This document shows positions 15,028 to 23,478 of a stretch of 64,000 bases of DNA, piece by piece. A model generated the notes under the pieces. That model was not told where the DNA came from and ran no database searches. It saw only the letters and a list, made by a program, of their open reading frames with translations. Position 1 is the first letter of the stretch. Each line of letters begins with the position of its first letter. Source of the stretch: Cupriavidus pampae (GTDB lineage Bacteria > Pseudomonadota > Gammaproteobacteria > Burkholderiales > Burkholderiaceae); contig NZ_CAJZAG010000015.1 in the NCBI RefSeq assembly GCF_914271485.1, positions 95,830 to 159,829 of the forward strand, read 5' to 3'. The position numbers were made by a program, and so were the translations under genes.

Positions 15028-16713
15028 TCAGAAGCCCAGAACCTTGGGCACCTTGCCGGTGTAATCGAAGCCATCGACCGCCAAAAGACCGGCGACCACT
15101 TCAGGCTTCGACTTGTTGAACAGCTTGGCAAAACCATCGCCAAGCGTCTTGCGAATGCCCAGTTCGTCCGCCAGTACCTTCATCTCGGACTTGGTGAGCA
15201 TCTCCAGGAAGTCCTGCGACTTCTGCAGGTTCCAGTGCAGCTTGAGATCGAGCTTGTGATGGCGGCACAGCTCACGGAGGTTCGACACCTCCATGCCGTC
15301 GATCGCCGCTACGGTGAGCGCGATGGTCAGCAGCTGGCGCTTGCCCGCATCGATCCCCTGCACTGCCGTCAGGCAGCCTTGCAACGTCGTGGACGCCTTT
15401 TGCTCCGTTACCTTCTCGAAGATCTTGCCCATCTTGTCCCCATCGATGTTGCGCGCGAGACCATTCAGGGCAATCGAGATCAGATACGCATTGGCCTGCT
15501 CGGCGTTCTGCGCGACTTCCTTGCGCAGCGCCTTGCGCCAGAGATCGGTCCGGTAGTTCTTGACCTTCTCCGACTCGCTGATTGACGTAACGGCCTTCTC
15601 AGCAGGTGCCGAGGCCCTGTCGCCGCCCTTGGCGGGCGCAGACTTGCCAGCGCCAGCTGCGCTTGCAGGAGGCTTCTCCTCGGCCGCTTTCGCGTCACGG
15701 TCAGCCTTGAGGCGTATGGCAACCTTTTCCGCATTGCAGGCGGTATCGAAGCACTGGCCACTGTAGACCTTGCCTAGGTACCCCGGAAGACCACTAACGG
15801 CAGCGCCGAAGTTCTGGCAACCGTGACAGGCTTTCGCCTGTTCCTCGCCCACACCGGTGGGACCGTCAACCTGCAATTGAATGCGGGTCTCGTTGTCGCC
15901 GGGGCGAATGATGCGGACGACCTGATACTCGTCCTTGAGCCCGTAGGCGATGCCTTCGAGCTTGCGGTCGGACTTCTCGATGTAGCAGGCGCGATTGGTG
16001 CAGTTCCCCGTCGCGATCGCCTCACCAAACATCTCCGTCTGCAGCGAGGAATTGTGCTGGCAGGTTGCGCACTGCGCCTTGTCGAAGATGGCCTTCTCGA
16101 GACTGCACGCGGCGGCTTCAATAGTCTTCTTCAACTCGACAATCGATTTTTTCTCATCGATGATCACGGGCAGGAACTTGTCCTGCTTTTCCTTCTCGAG
16201 CGTGGCAAGCAGTTCTGCATGACCGAGTTGGATTTTCTGGTGTGTGAGTGCTTCTCGCACGAGCGGGCTGCAGTTCATCAGCGCAAGCCGCTTATCGAGA
16301 GTGCTTCGTGACCAGCCAGCGACGCGCGCCGCTTCGTCACGATCGCCTTTTGCTCGGCCGACGAGGTTGGAAGCCCAGACGGCTTCATCCGCCGGCGGCA
16401 TATCAGCACGTTGGACGTTCTCGACGCCCGCAAGCGTGTCCGCCGTATCGTCATCGATGTCCTTGATGAAGATAGGCATCTCATAGTCCCGGCCATGTTC
16501 CTCATACGCGGCGAGATAACGGCCCTCGCCTGCGACTTCCTCGAACTCGTACTCGCCATCAGGCTCGATGGGGCGCACGAGAATCGGTTGGATGACGCCG
16601 TGGCGTTTGACGGAAGCACGGAGTTCCGCGAACTCCGCTGGGTTGCGATAAGTACGCGGATTGGCGCGACGACGAATCTTGCGCAGCGGAGCGGTGGTAT
16701 TGGTTTGTTGCAT
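15028..16713 (-). CDS. PRTRC system ParB-family protein
   Basis: A protein of 561 residues (MQQTNTTAPLRKIRRRANPR). The ParB/Srx domain comes first: RHGVIQPILVRP, then VAGEGRYLAA in place of the usual GERR motif, then GVENVQRADMPPADEA. A helix-turn-helix follows (RVAGWSRSTLDKRL, about 130-150). Next is a Cys-rich block (CATCQH and CTNRACY, about 220-250) that could bind zinc, then a low-complexity Ala/Pro/Lys linker (about 350-375) and a helical C-terminus. It probably binds a centromere-like site and, within the cassette, may be a client of the Ub-like system. It is the first gene of the PRTRC transcript. Confidence 0.92.
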   Translation of the reverse strand: MQQTNTTAPLRKIRRRANPRTYRNPAEFAELRASVKRHGVIQPILVRPIEPDGEYEFEEVAGEGRYLAAYEEHGRDYEMPIFIKDIDDDTADTLAGVENVQRADMPPADEAVWASNLVGRAKGDRDEAARVAGWSRSTLDKRLALMNCSPLVREALTHQKIQLGHAELLATLEKEKQDKFLPVIIDEKKSIVELKKTIEAAACSLEKAIFDKAQCATCQHNSSLQTEMFGEAIATGNCTNRACYIEKSDRKLEGIAYGLKDEYQVVRIIRPGDNETRIQLQVDGPTGVGEEQAKACHGCQNFGAAVSGLPGYLGKVYSGQCFDTACNAEKVAIRLKADRDAKAAEEKPPASAAGAGKSAPAKGGDRASAPAEKAVTSISESEKVKNYRTDLWRKALRKEVAQNAEQANAYLISIALNGLARNIDGDKMGKIFEKVTEQKASTTLQGCLTAVQGIDAGKRQLLTIALTVAAIDGMEVSNLRELCRHHKLDLKLHWNLQKSQDFLEMLTKSEMKVLADELGIRKTLGDGFAKLFNKSKPEVVAGLLAVDGFDYTGKVPKVLGF

Positions 16714-16870
16714 TTGTGGGTTCTCCGAGACGGAAAAGGGGAACCCGTTGCCGCACCGGGAACGTGGTTCCCGATGGGGTGGAGGATTGAACTACCAGGC
16801 AATGCCGGTGGGTCAATGTAGTGCAGAAGCTGGCACCTTGCGGTGCAGGGTCGATGCGTCTGAGACGCAG
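16714..16870 (-). promoter_or_regulatory. Full structured leader of PRTRC parB
   Basis: Minus strand: GCGTC-TCA-GACGC, ATCGACC, hairpin GCACC-GCAA-GGTGC, hairpin GGGAAC-CAC-GTTCCC (16758-16772), then GGGTTCC pairing with GGAGAACCC (16746-16738 with 16726-16718) around the ribosome site. The same GGGTTCCC can also pair back to GGGAACC, giving mutually exclusive folds. Confidence 0.8.
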
Positions 16871-17073
16871 TAGCTACAGAGAGAATACCCAATTACAACG
16901 TTGCGAGCAAGATACGCGCACGCGCGGCCGCGAATGTCACGAATGGCGTTGTAGGTCGAATCGGTCGACTGGCTCGCGAAATCCTCCATCATCATAGCGG
17001 CGCCCTCTTCCAACCAGGTGTCGGAGGCATACGTGAGTCCCTTCACCACGGCACGGCGGTAAAAGCTCTGCAT
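16813..17073 (-). CDS. Possible small hypothetical protein
   Basis: The frame from ATG 17073 (MQSFYRRAVVKGLTYASDT) has AGGAAGG 7 nt upstream and encodes 86 residues. The first 65 look protein-like (TYNAIRDIRGRACAYLARN). The last 20 codons run through the GCGTC/ATCGAC element and its second hairpin, so the true end may have been replaced. No family is recognised. Confidence 0.4.
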   Translation of the reverse strand: MQSFYRRAVVKGLTYASDTWLEEGAAMMMEDFASQSTDSTYNAIRDIRGRACAYLARNVVIGYSLCSYCVSDASTLHRKVPASALH

Positions 17074-17168
17074 GCGCATGCCTTCCTAAGCCATGGTCAG
17101 GAGCATCGATGTCATGCCGGACGAACCTCACCGTAAGCCGCACAGGGTCGAGCCGTGTCGCACCGGAC

Positions 17169-17192
17169 TTCGCCCATACGAACCGATCTTCG
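17169..17192 (+). promoter_or_regulatory. hrpII-type box (TTCG-N16-TTCG)
   Basis: Two TTCG half-sites at 17169-17172 and 17189-17192 are separated by exactly 16 bases, the consensus recognised by HrpB-type activators of type III secretion genes in Ralstonia. It lies 71 bp upstream of the plus-strand gene starting at 17263. Confidence 0.7.
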
Positions 17193-17262
17193 CATTATCG
17201 CCGCACGGGTTGGGGGGTAAGGCAGACCATGGCCGACGTTTGGACTACTTGTCGCCGGATCC

Positions 17263-19590
17263 ATGATGCCCAAAGTCACCTCCAAATCTGCCAGCGATGC
17301 CTATGCCACGCCGGACTCGTCGACGCCCGCGACGCCGAGCACCTCCGCGCGGCGGCGTTGGGGACAAGGGGCGGGAGGCTCCCGCCCGCCGGGCATGCCG
17401 AGCTCGTCCGTGCCGCGCCCGACGCCCTCCGCAGGCATACCTCATTCACGGCCTGCGCGCCGGCAACTACCCGGCAATCCGGTGCCTCAGCCGCCCGCGC
17501 AAAACACAATGGAAATCAGCGAACCGTCCAATGACGGTGGCTGGGGCCGTGTGCTCGAACAATTGGGCGAATTAGAAGAGCCGCCATCGCTGTCGCACTG
17601 CCTGGTCCTGACCACTACTCCAGCCGGGCAACGGCTCGCCTGGGCTCCGCCCACGGGGGATGATGACGGGCCCGACGCGGCGCCCGATACTGGCGCAAAG
17701 GACGCTAGGGAACTTCTCAAATCCGTGATCATCGACGCGATCCTTGCGTTGCCCGACGCGGATATCAATGCGCCCGGCATCCTGTTTCCGGAGCAGGATG
17801 CCGACATCTTCCGGCGTGCCAACGACCCGCTCGATGCCATGGATGTGAAGGCGCTTGCAGGGAGAATAAGAGACCGGCTCGCCCTGTATGACACCCCACC
17901 CACCGTAACGCTGCGGATGCCGCTCACTGCCGAGAACAGAGGCATGCTGTTACCGTTTCTGGACAAGGCGGCGCCCGGCAGCTATCTGTCCGCGCAATCC
18001 GTCGGCCATGGCGAAATTGTCCTGACCAGCCGGCTGATCAGGACACCCGGCGCAGATGAAGCGCTTGCGCAGCAGGCGTTGATGCAGTTGTTCGATCATG
18101 CCTGGCACCAGTTGGAGGGAGTGGGAACCGGGCTGCCACCGCAGCAAAGGGACGACCTGAAGTCGGATTTTGCCGAAGAACCGCTGACGGCCAGCAGTGC
18201 GGTCGGTTTGCTGAACAACATTCCGATGTTGGCGCAGGATCGTCGCCTCTCCACGCAACGCGATGCCGTCGACGCACCGTCGGCAAAGCCTACGCCGACC
18301 GAGGCGATCGCATGGCTGGTCGACATGGCGGATCAAAGCGCGAGGCTGTGCCCCGATATGTCTGCGCTCAGGGCGCACTTCATCTGGTTGGGTCAGCAAG
18401 CGATGAGTCACTGGTTGACTGACCGTCTTGATACGACATCCACCGTGGCATTTCTGACGGTGCTGCAACAGCGTCTGCTGGCGATACCGCACCCATTGCT
18501 CCAAAGGGCCGCAGCGGCGATTGGCGACAAGGTTGCGGGACTTCAGTCGCACGGTGCCACAGGGCCCGCACCGACTCGTCTCAACGACAATGTCTACGGC
18601 CGGAAATGGGAAACTGCTTTCGCGGAGGTATTGGCCGAGAAGCCCTCGCAGGGGATGCTGAGTGCCGCGACCACCGTGCGCCGGCTTCTGTCGACGGTAC
18701 ACGCAAGGTGCACGCCCGCACAGCAACGGTCCATCACGCAGGACACTGTCAACCGCATCCAGTCGGCCTATCCCGGTAGCTGGCTCGCCGCCGATCCCGC
18801 CAGCGCACAACTGCTGGAGTACCCCGATCGCGCCTCGGTGTTGAAGGCTTTTCTGAATACGTCTGCCCACGACGGCGCATCCTGCATGGCCACCTATCTG
18901 GTCGTATGCCGCCTGCTGGCGGCAATACAAGAGGTGGCACCGGATATCGCAACCTGGAAGGCGGCCGCGGACACGAACTACGATCTGCTGCTCGACGAGC
19001 GCGGCGAAGATAAATTTCCGAAAGACGCTTATCAGCAGGGGCCAGACGTGGGGATGCTGATGCGGCATCAGATCTCCCCGAATTTCATGAACTACGACGA
19101 GGAAGACGACGTACGTGGCGTGCTCTCGAGCGTGATCGACTTTGACGCGCGCACGCCCGCTATCGATGCGGCGCTGAGGACCGGGCGTCCGAGTATCTGG
19201 GGGTCGTCCGGAACGACCAACCTCCTGCTGCATTTTCTGGCCGATGCCTTGCAACACCCGGCCACCGCGAATGCCGTGAGGTGCCTGGACATCAAGCATA
19301 TGATCCTGGGCCTGGCAACGATGGTGATGCGCGATGGGGGCCATTCGCTGCGCGAGGTCTTGCGCGTGCTGGAGCAGACTGCAGACAGGCTGCCGGATCC
19401 CGTGCGCCAGCCATTGACGCCCAGTCCAGCACCGGCCTCGCACTACGGGGCATTCTTTGCAAGTTTCGCCGCGGACATCGAGACCACGCGATTATTGCAC
19501 CACGGCAATGAGCAGGCGTGGCAGTCAACGTTGGACTATCGCCGCGAACTCGCCAGCGAACTACGACGCGAGACGGAACCCGCGCATTGA
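17263..19590 (+). CDS. Candidate type III secretion effector
   Basis: A protein of 775 residues (MMPKVTSKSASDAYATPDSS). The first 80 residues are Ser/Thr/Pro/Arg-rich with almost no acidic residues, as in type III secretion signals. The rest is alpha-helical. Near residue 640 is GRPSIWGSSGTTNLLLHFL and near 690 LATMVMRDGGHSLREVLRVL; this pairing reminds me of the HopD1/AvrPphD/XopB (RipD) effector family, but I cannot confirm it. A hrpII-type box precedes the gene. There is no Sec signal peptide or membrane segment. An ATG at 17229 in another frame has a better ribosome site, so the true N-terminus deserves caution. It is a single gene with no obvious chaperone beside it. Confidence 0.65.
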   Translation: MMPKVTSKSASDAYATPDSSTPATPSTSARRRWGQGAGGSRPPGMPSSSVPRPTPSAGIPHSRPARRQLPGNPVPQPPAQNTMEISEPSNDGGWGRVLEQLGELEEPPSLSHCLVLTTTPAGQRLAWAPPTGDDDGPDAAPDTGAKDARELLKSVIIDAILALPDADINAPGILFPEQDADIFRRANDPLDAMDVKALAGRIRDRLALYDTPPTVTLRMPLTAENRGMLLPFLDKAAPGSYLSAQSVGHGEIVLTSRLIRTPGADEALAQQALMQLFDHAWHQLEGVGTGLPPQQRDDLKSDFAEEPLTASSAVGLLNNIPMLAQDRRLSTQRDAVDAPSAKPTPTEAIAWLVDMADQSARLCPDMSALRAHFIWLGQQAMSHWLTDRLDTTSTVAFLTVLQQRLLAIPHPLLQRAAAAIGDKVAGLQSHGATGPAPTRLNDNVYGRKWETAFAEVLAEKPSQGMLSAATTVRRLLSTVHARCTPAQQRSITQDTVNRIQSAYPGSWLAADPASAQLLEYPDRASVLKAFLNTSAHDGASCMATYLVVCRLLAAIQEVAPDIATWKAAADTNYDLLLDERGEDKFPKDAYQQGPDVGMLMRHQISPNFMNYDEEDDVRGVLSSVIDFDARTPAIDAALRTGRPSIWGSSGTTNLLLHFLADALQHPATANAVRCLDIKHMILGLATMVMRDGGHSLREVLRVLEQTADRLPDPVRQPLTPSPAPASHYGAFFASFAADIETTRLLHHGNEQAWQSTLDYRRELASELRRETEPAH

Positions 19591-19644
19591 CGCTGGCGTC
19601 ACCCTCGATCCCGCATTTGTCGGGGGCGAATCTTCGCGCCCGCT

Positions 19645-19664
19645 TACGCAGAAATGGGTACGCT
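19645..19664 (+). repeat. 20-bp direct repeat, left copy
   Basis: TACGCAGAAATGGGTACGCT occurs here and, identically, at 50852-50871. The two copies bracket 31.2 kb of cargo. A possible attachment-site core or recombination scar. Confidence 0.6.
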
Positions 19665-19757
19665 ATCGCCCTCTGGTGGTGAAACGGGACGCTCGCTGAC
19701 CAGAGTGCCGCTTTGTCACGCGTCGGGAGTCGGGAGTCGGATCTATCCACTGCGATG

Positions 19758-19919
19758 CTATGCCGCCACCAGTCTTCCCACCATTGCGAGCACGGCCGTG
19801 AGAGCAACTGTTATGGCTATCGTCAGGCCAATGCCGGCCACGTGAGCGGTGAGCACCCATGCGTCGGGCAATACGTGCCGTGCGCGCGATAGGTGCGATA
19901 GATGCCGGCGCGTTGCCAT
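19758..19919 (-). CDS. Small membrane protein coupled to DUF4865 (53 aa)
   Basis: A 53-residue protein (MATRRHLSHLSRARHVLPDA) with one long hydrophobic helix at about residues 22-51 and a basic N-terminus. Its ATG overlaps the TGA of the DUF4865 gene (TGATG), so translation is coupled. Function unknown. Confidence 0.6.
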   Translation of the reverse strand: MATRRHLSHLSRARHVLPDAWVLTAHVAGIGLTIAITVALTAVLAMVGRLVAA

Positions 19920-20545
19920 CACGCATCCACGGCGGGTAGCTCGTCAAGTTCGGGCGCGGCAAGGTAGAGCACTTGATACGCCGTGATATTGCCTGCTGCT
20001 CGCGAGTCCGCCCCCGGCGCGCTCGTCTCACCTTCCTCGCCCACCTCCCCCGCCTCGCCAGTGGATAGCAGAATGCGCGTGATCCGCCAGCGCGCCGCGT
20101 CGACCCCGACCGCCGCCACCACGGTGTCCTCTTGCCTCGCGATCTCGCGGTTGCGTTCGATCTCTGCAGCCAGCGTGGCGGTCAGGTCCGCATCCACGGG
20201 GATGTCGCGCTCTTCCTTGTAGGCAAAGCGCGCGGTGGTGGCAAGCCCGCGACGCGCGTCGAGCACCACACGCGTGTCGATCTCCGCGCGGCCGAAGCTG
20301 TCCGTGACGTTGCGGTAGTGGCCGCCAACGAGAAAATCCCGGAATCCCGCGCCATCGCGCCACAGATATAGCGAGGAGTAGTCGTTGGCAGTGGCACCGT
20401 ACCGGCCAGCCTCTCGCAACAGGAAGCCCTTGAAGTAAAGACGTTTGGCATCGTCCCACAGCGTCCCGCGCGTTTGCGCGCGAGCACGGATTGCAACAGT
20501 GTCGAAGTTGGCAGGCAGACGGTGGGCGTAATGGGCGATAAGCAT
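19919..20545 (-). CDS. DUF4865 family protein
   Basis: A protein of 208 residues from ATG 20545 (MLIAHYAHRLPANFDTVAI), with CTGGAG upstream. Features match DUF4865: the HYAHRLPANFD start, WDDAKRLYFKGFLLREAG, NDYSSLYLWRDGAGFRDFL and FGRAEIDTRVVLDA. The family is about 185-200 residues, of unknown function, and usually sits divergent from a LysR regulator, as here. The C-terminal 30 residues are a Gly/Glu/Ala-rich extension. Confidence 0.8.
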   Translation of the reverse strand: MLIAHYAHRLPANFDTVAIRARAQTRGTLWDDAKRLYFKGFLLREAGRYGATANDYSSLYLWRDGAGFRDFLVGGHYRNVTDSFGRAEIDTRVVLDARRGLATTARFAYKEERDIPVDADLTATLAAEIERNREIARQEDTVVAAVGVDAARWRITRILLSTGEAGEVGEEGETSAPGADSRAAGNITAYQVLYLAAPELDELPAVDA

Positions 20546-20594
20546 CGTTGGCTCCAGTTGAAGAAGTGGGTCCAAGCGTAGCTGCTCACCAACC

Positions 20595-20641
20595 ATTGTG
20601 AAAAGAGATGGATTAGTATTTCAATGATTCGATTTCACAAT
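20595..20641. promoter_or_regulatory. Divergent promoter with LysR-type inverted repeat
   Basis: Perfect 9-bp arms ATTGTGAAA (20595-20603) and TTTCACAAT (20633-20641) lie between the DUF4865 and LysR starts. A likely binding region for the adjacent regulator. Confidence 0.6.
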
Positions 20642-20649
20642 GTCAGACC

Positions 20650-21516
20650 ATGAAGACCCTCGACATCGATGCGGTACACGCCTTCGTCCTGACTGCGGAA
20701 CTCAACAGTTTCACGCGCGCGGCGGAAGCCATGGACAGCACGCAGTCCGCTGTCAGCCTGAAGATCGGCAAGCTCGAAAAAAGTCTCGGCCGGAGGCTGC
20801 TCGAGCGCACGCCGCGGCAGGTCCGGCTGTCGTTCGATGGTGAATTGTTCTTGCCTGCGGCAAAGGCGTTGCTTGCCGCGCACGCGGGTGCACTCGAGGC
20901 TTTCGGCAGGACGCAGCGGCGGCTCGTCATTGGCGTCAGTCACCATATCGTCGGCCCCGAGTTGCCGGCCCTGTTACGACGCGTCAGTGAGGGACGGCCC
21001 GGTCTCACGCTGGAGATTCGCGTCGCTCCCTCGCGCGAAATCCTCGAACTCTTCGATCGCAACGACATGGACGCCGCGATCGTGCTACGCCACGACAGCC
21101 GCCGCCTCGACGGCGAAATCATCCATGAGGAAAGCTTCGGATGGATGGCTGCACCCGATTTTCACCATCAACCTGGAGAGCCACTCAAACTTGCCACGCA
21201 GGCGGCGCCCTGCAGTGTGCGCAGCATGGCAATCGATGTCCTGGACGCGGCCGGGCTACCCTGGAATGAGGTATTCGTGGGTGGTGGCGTAGGGACAATC
21301 GGCGCAGCAGTGTCCGCGGGGCTGGCGACCGCCGCGCTGGGCCGCCGTGTCGCGCCTGCCGACACGATCGATGTCGGTCCTCGGTTCGCCCTGCCTGCCC
21401 TGCCTACACGTGCCGTCGTGCTGCATGCACACGTCACCGATGAAGGCGCACGCGGGGCATTGCGCGCGCTCGGCGCGGCGATTCGCGCTTCGGAGAAGGC
21501 ATATCGCCTCCCTTAG
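20650..21516 (+). CDS. LysR-family regulator divergent from DUF4865
   Basis: A protein of 288 residues. The N-terminal winged helix reads MKTLDIDAVHAFVLTAELNS, FTRAAEAMDSTQSAVSLKIG and KLEKSLGRRLLER; the substrate-binding domain runs from about residue 95. The length is normal for LysR. It probably controls the divergent DUF4865/small membrane protein pair through the inverted repeat between them. Confidence 0.88.
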   Translation: MKTLDIDAVHAFVLTAELNSFTRAAEAMDSTQSAVSLKIGKLEKSLGRRLLERTPRQVRLSFDGELFLPAAKALLAAHAGALEAFGRTQRRLVIGVSHHIVGPELPALLRRVSEGRPGLTLEIRVAPSREILELFDRNDMDAAIVLRHDSRRLDGEIIHEESFGWMAAPDFHHQPGEPLKLATQAAPCSVRSMAIDVLDAAGLPWNEVFVGGGVGTIGAAVSAGLATAALGRRVAPADTIDVGPRFALPALPTRAVVLHAHVTDEGARGALRALGAAIRASEKAYRLP

Positions 21517-21582
21517 GATCGGCTTCCCTATAGCGAACTCATCGCAAGACCTGACGCTCTGGTTATCCAGGCGCCGGCGCCC

Positions 21583-21790
21583 CACCCCAGACACACGCTA
21601 GAAATCAGGCGTGTTTCTGCGGAAATAGGCTGAGCATGCTCACGCTTCCGATTTCGCGAGCACCTTATACAGCTTCGCACGCGAGATACTGAAGGCGCTC
21701 GCTGCCGCCACCTTCCCGTCTGCTCCCAAGAGCGCGGCCTTGCTATCGGCGAGGGCCCAATCCGGTTTGCCTAACGTCAGTTGCGTTGAT
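21583..21790 (-). pseudogene. Degenerate 3' end of the tyrosine recombinase gene plus flank
   Basis: Minus strand 21790-21640 translates to KPDWALADSKAALLGADG, then KVAAASAFSISRAKLYKVLA. This aligns with the last 43 residues of the integrase at 51061 (ADIEAALLEAGGNKVAAAMA, then LGISRAKLYRMLA). About 55 bases of non-coding flank (21583-21639) are also similar to 51003-51060, including GCGGAAAT.GGC.GAGCATGCT. The upstream nine-tenths of the gene is absent. It is a remnant of a second, related integrase end. Confidence 0.75.
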
Positions 21791-21911
21791 TAGGCGGCCC
21801 CGTCCCGACGGGCCGCTATCGGCCAGAAGCGGCCATTGCCCATCGCCGAACGAATGGCTGCTTTGGCACAGGCAGCAGTCGAGACTTGGTTCTTTGCTGG
21901 CCTGATTCCCA

Positions 21912-22643
21912 CTAGCGCGACTCTGCAGCTTCCAAACCGCTTCTCTGCAGCAGATTACGCACAGGCTCATGTTCGTCGGCAAGAACGAGACGGATATCGT
22001 CTGGAACATAACGAAGAAGCGTGCCCTGTTCGACAAGGTCCTTCATACGTACTAGGTCGGCAAACGAACTAGCGGTCATCTTTCGCATCACCCCGCGCCG
22101 ATAGATCTTTACCGTAACGATGCTCAACCCGAGGTGATCCGCAGCTTGCTTATTCAACAAGCCCCGAGTGATTAATTCCATGACGTCTTTCTCGCGGGGC
22201 GTGAGGGATAAGTACTTCCTTCGTAGTTCTTCCGATGCCCGGTTCTTCTTGTACCTATCGATGTCGATTCTTAGCGCTTGATGGACGGCTTCCAAGAGCT
22301 GCTGATCACGGAATGGTTTTTCGATAAAATCAACTGCGCCGGCCTTCATAGCCGCAACGGCCATGGGTACGTCAGCGATACCAGAGATGAAGACAATCGG
22401 CAACGGGCGTCTCGATTCCATCAACACCGACTGTAGGGCCAAACCACTGATTCCCTGCAATCGCACATCCAGCACAAGGCAAGAAGGCCCCTCCGGCGGC
22501 GAAGTCGCGAGCAATTCTTCCGCAGACGCGAAGAGCAGAACGCGCAAATCGACCGACCGGAACAACCTCGACAGCGCCATGCGAACTGCAACTTCATCAT
22601 CAACAACCATTACTGTTTCTATCGGCTCAAACGAGCTGTGCAT
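21912..22643 (-). CDS. FixJ/NarL-type response regulator
   Basis: A protein of 243 residues. The receiver domain has VMVVDDEVAVRMALSRLF, phospho-acceptor Asp in CLVLDVRLQGISG, Ser in FISGIAD and Lys in IEKPF. A LuxR-type HTH follows (LTPREKDVMELITRGLLNKQ, AADHLGLSIVTVKIYRRGVM). The C-terminal 45 residues extend past the usual FixJ end. No sensor kinase is adjacent; the nearest is at 48238. Signal unknown. Confidence 0.88.
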   Translation of the reverse strand: MHSSFEPIETVMVVDDEVAVRMALSRLFRSVDLRVLLFASAEELLATSPPEGPSCLVLDVRLQGISGLALQSVLMESRRPLPIVFISGIADVPMAVAAMKAGAVDFIEKPFRDQQLLEAVHQALRIDIDRYKKNRASEELRRKYLSLTPREKDVMELITRGLLNKQAADHLGLSIVTVKIYRRGVMRKMTASSFADLVRMKDLVEQGTLLRYVPDDIRLVLADEHEPVRNLLQRSGLEAAESR

Positions 22644-22877
22644 GCGGCAATCTTTTCACAATAAGGTATAGGATCGTCGAAGCCGTTTTATCCGATCGAT
22701 TAGCCTGATCTTCCTCCAAAGATCCGGCTCTCATTCGGAGGATCGGCTGATACTGGAAACGGAAAATGGCGGCCTGCTCTTCGAGCGCTCCTCGATCGAC
22801 AAAGGAGTGTTGAAGGATCAGTGTTCAATTGTCTGGGCTAACCGGCTGAATGCATGCGGGTGGATTGCGTGCCTGGA

Positions 22878-23324
22878 TTACGCCTTTGCCGCAACTGGAA
22901 GCCGAAACGGGGCTCCGAGACGATTGAATGCGTTCATAGCGGCAATCGTTATCGTGAGATCAACGAGGTCCTTGGGCGAAAATGCTGCCGATGCGGCCGC
23001 ATAGGCTTCGTCTGAGGCATGCGTCTCACTGACGCGCGTCACTTCCTCCGCCCAGGCCAATGCAGCCCGCTCTTGCTCGGCGAATAGGTGCGGTACTTCA
23101 TCCCACACCGGAACCAGCGTGATCTTGTCGACCGACATGGTCTTTCTGAGATCGCGACTATGCATGTCAATGCAATGCGCGCATCCGTTGATCTGGGAGA
23201 CGCGGAGGAACACGAGGTGTACAAGCTCCTCGGGGAGATCCGTCTTCTTCGTGACGTAGTGGTGGATACCAAAAAGCGCCTTCGCGCCGTCAGGCGCTAT
23301 CTCTTGCCAGTTCAAGCGGGTCAT
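22878..23324 (-). CDS. AhpD-like carboxymuconolactone decarboxylase family protein
   Basis: A protein of 148 residues. The redox motif CAHCIDMHSRDL (C-x2-C-x3-H) is typical of AhpD-type alkylhydroperoxidases. The order WQEIAPDGAKALFGIHHYV, LRVSQINGC, then FSPKDLVDLTITIAAMNAFN matches the family. It is divergent from the MocR-type regulator at 23479, a common pairing, and probably regulated by it. Confidence 0.88.
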   Translation of the reverse strand: MTRLNWQEIAPDGAKALFGIHHYVTKKTDLPEELVHLVFLRVSQINGCAHCIDMHSRDLRKTMSVDKITLVPVWDEVPHLFAEQERAALAWAEEVTRVSETHASDEAYAAASAAFSPKDLVDLTITIAAMNAFNRLGAPFRLPVAAKA

Positions 23325-23478
23325 CTCGGTCCTTTTCTGTTGGTGATGGGGTCTAGCGTCGCGGTCAGAGCGCCCGAGCCGCCTATCGACTTGGGACGCG
23401 ATTCATGTCATAACGCAAAGTTACTCCGCCAGGCATTGAAGATACAGGCCCAAAAAGTGGAGAAACGACTGGCCCAAA

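Noticed and set aside
17950..19443. 497-codon minus frame opposite the effector candidate
   Set aside because: Composition is Arg/Cys/His-rich with no domain; the plus strand has the effector-like protein and the hrpII box.
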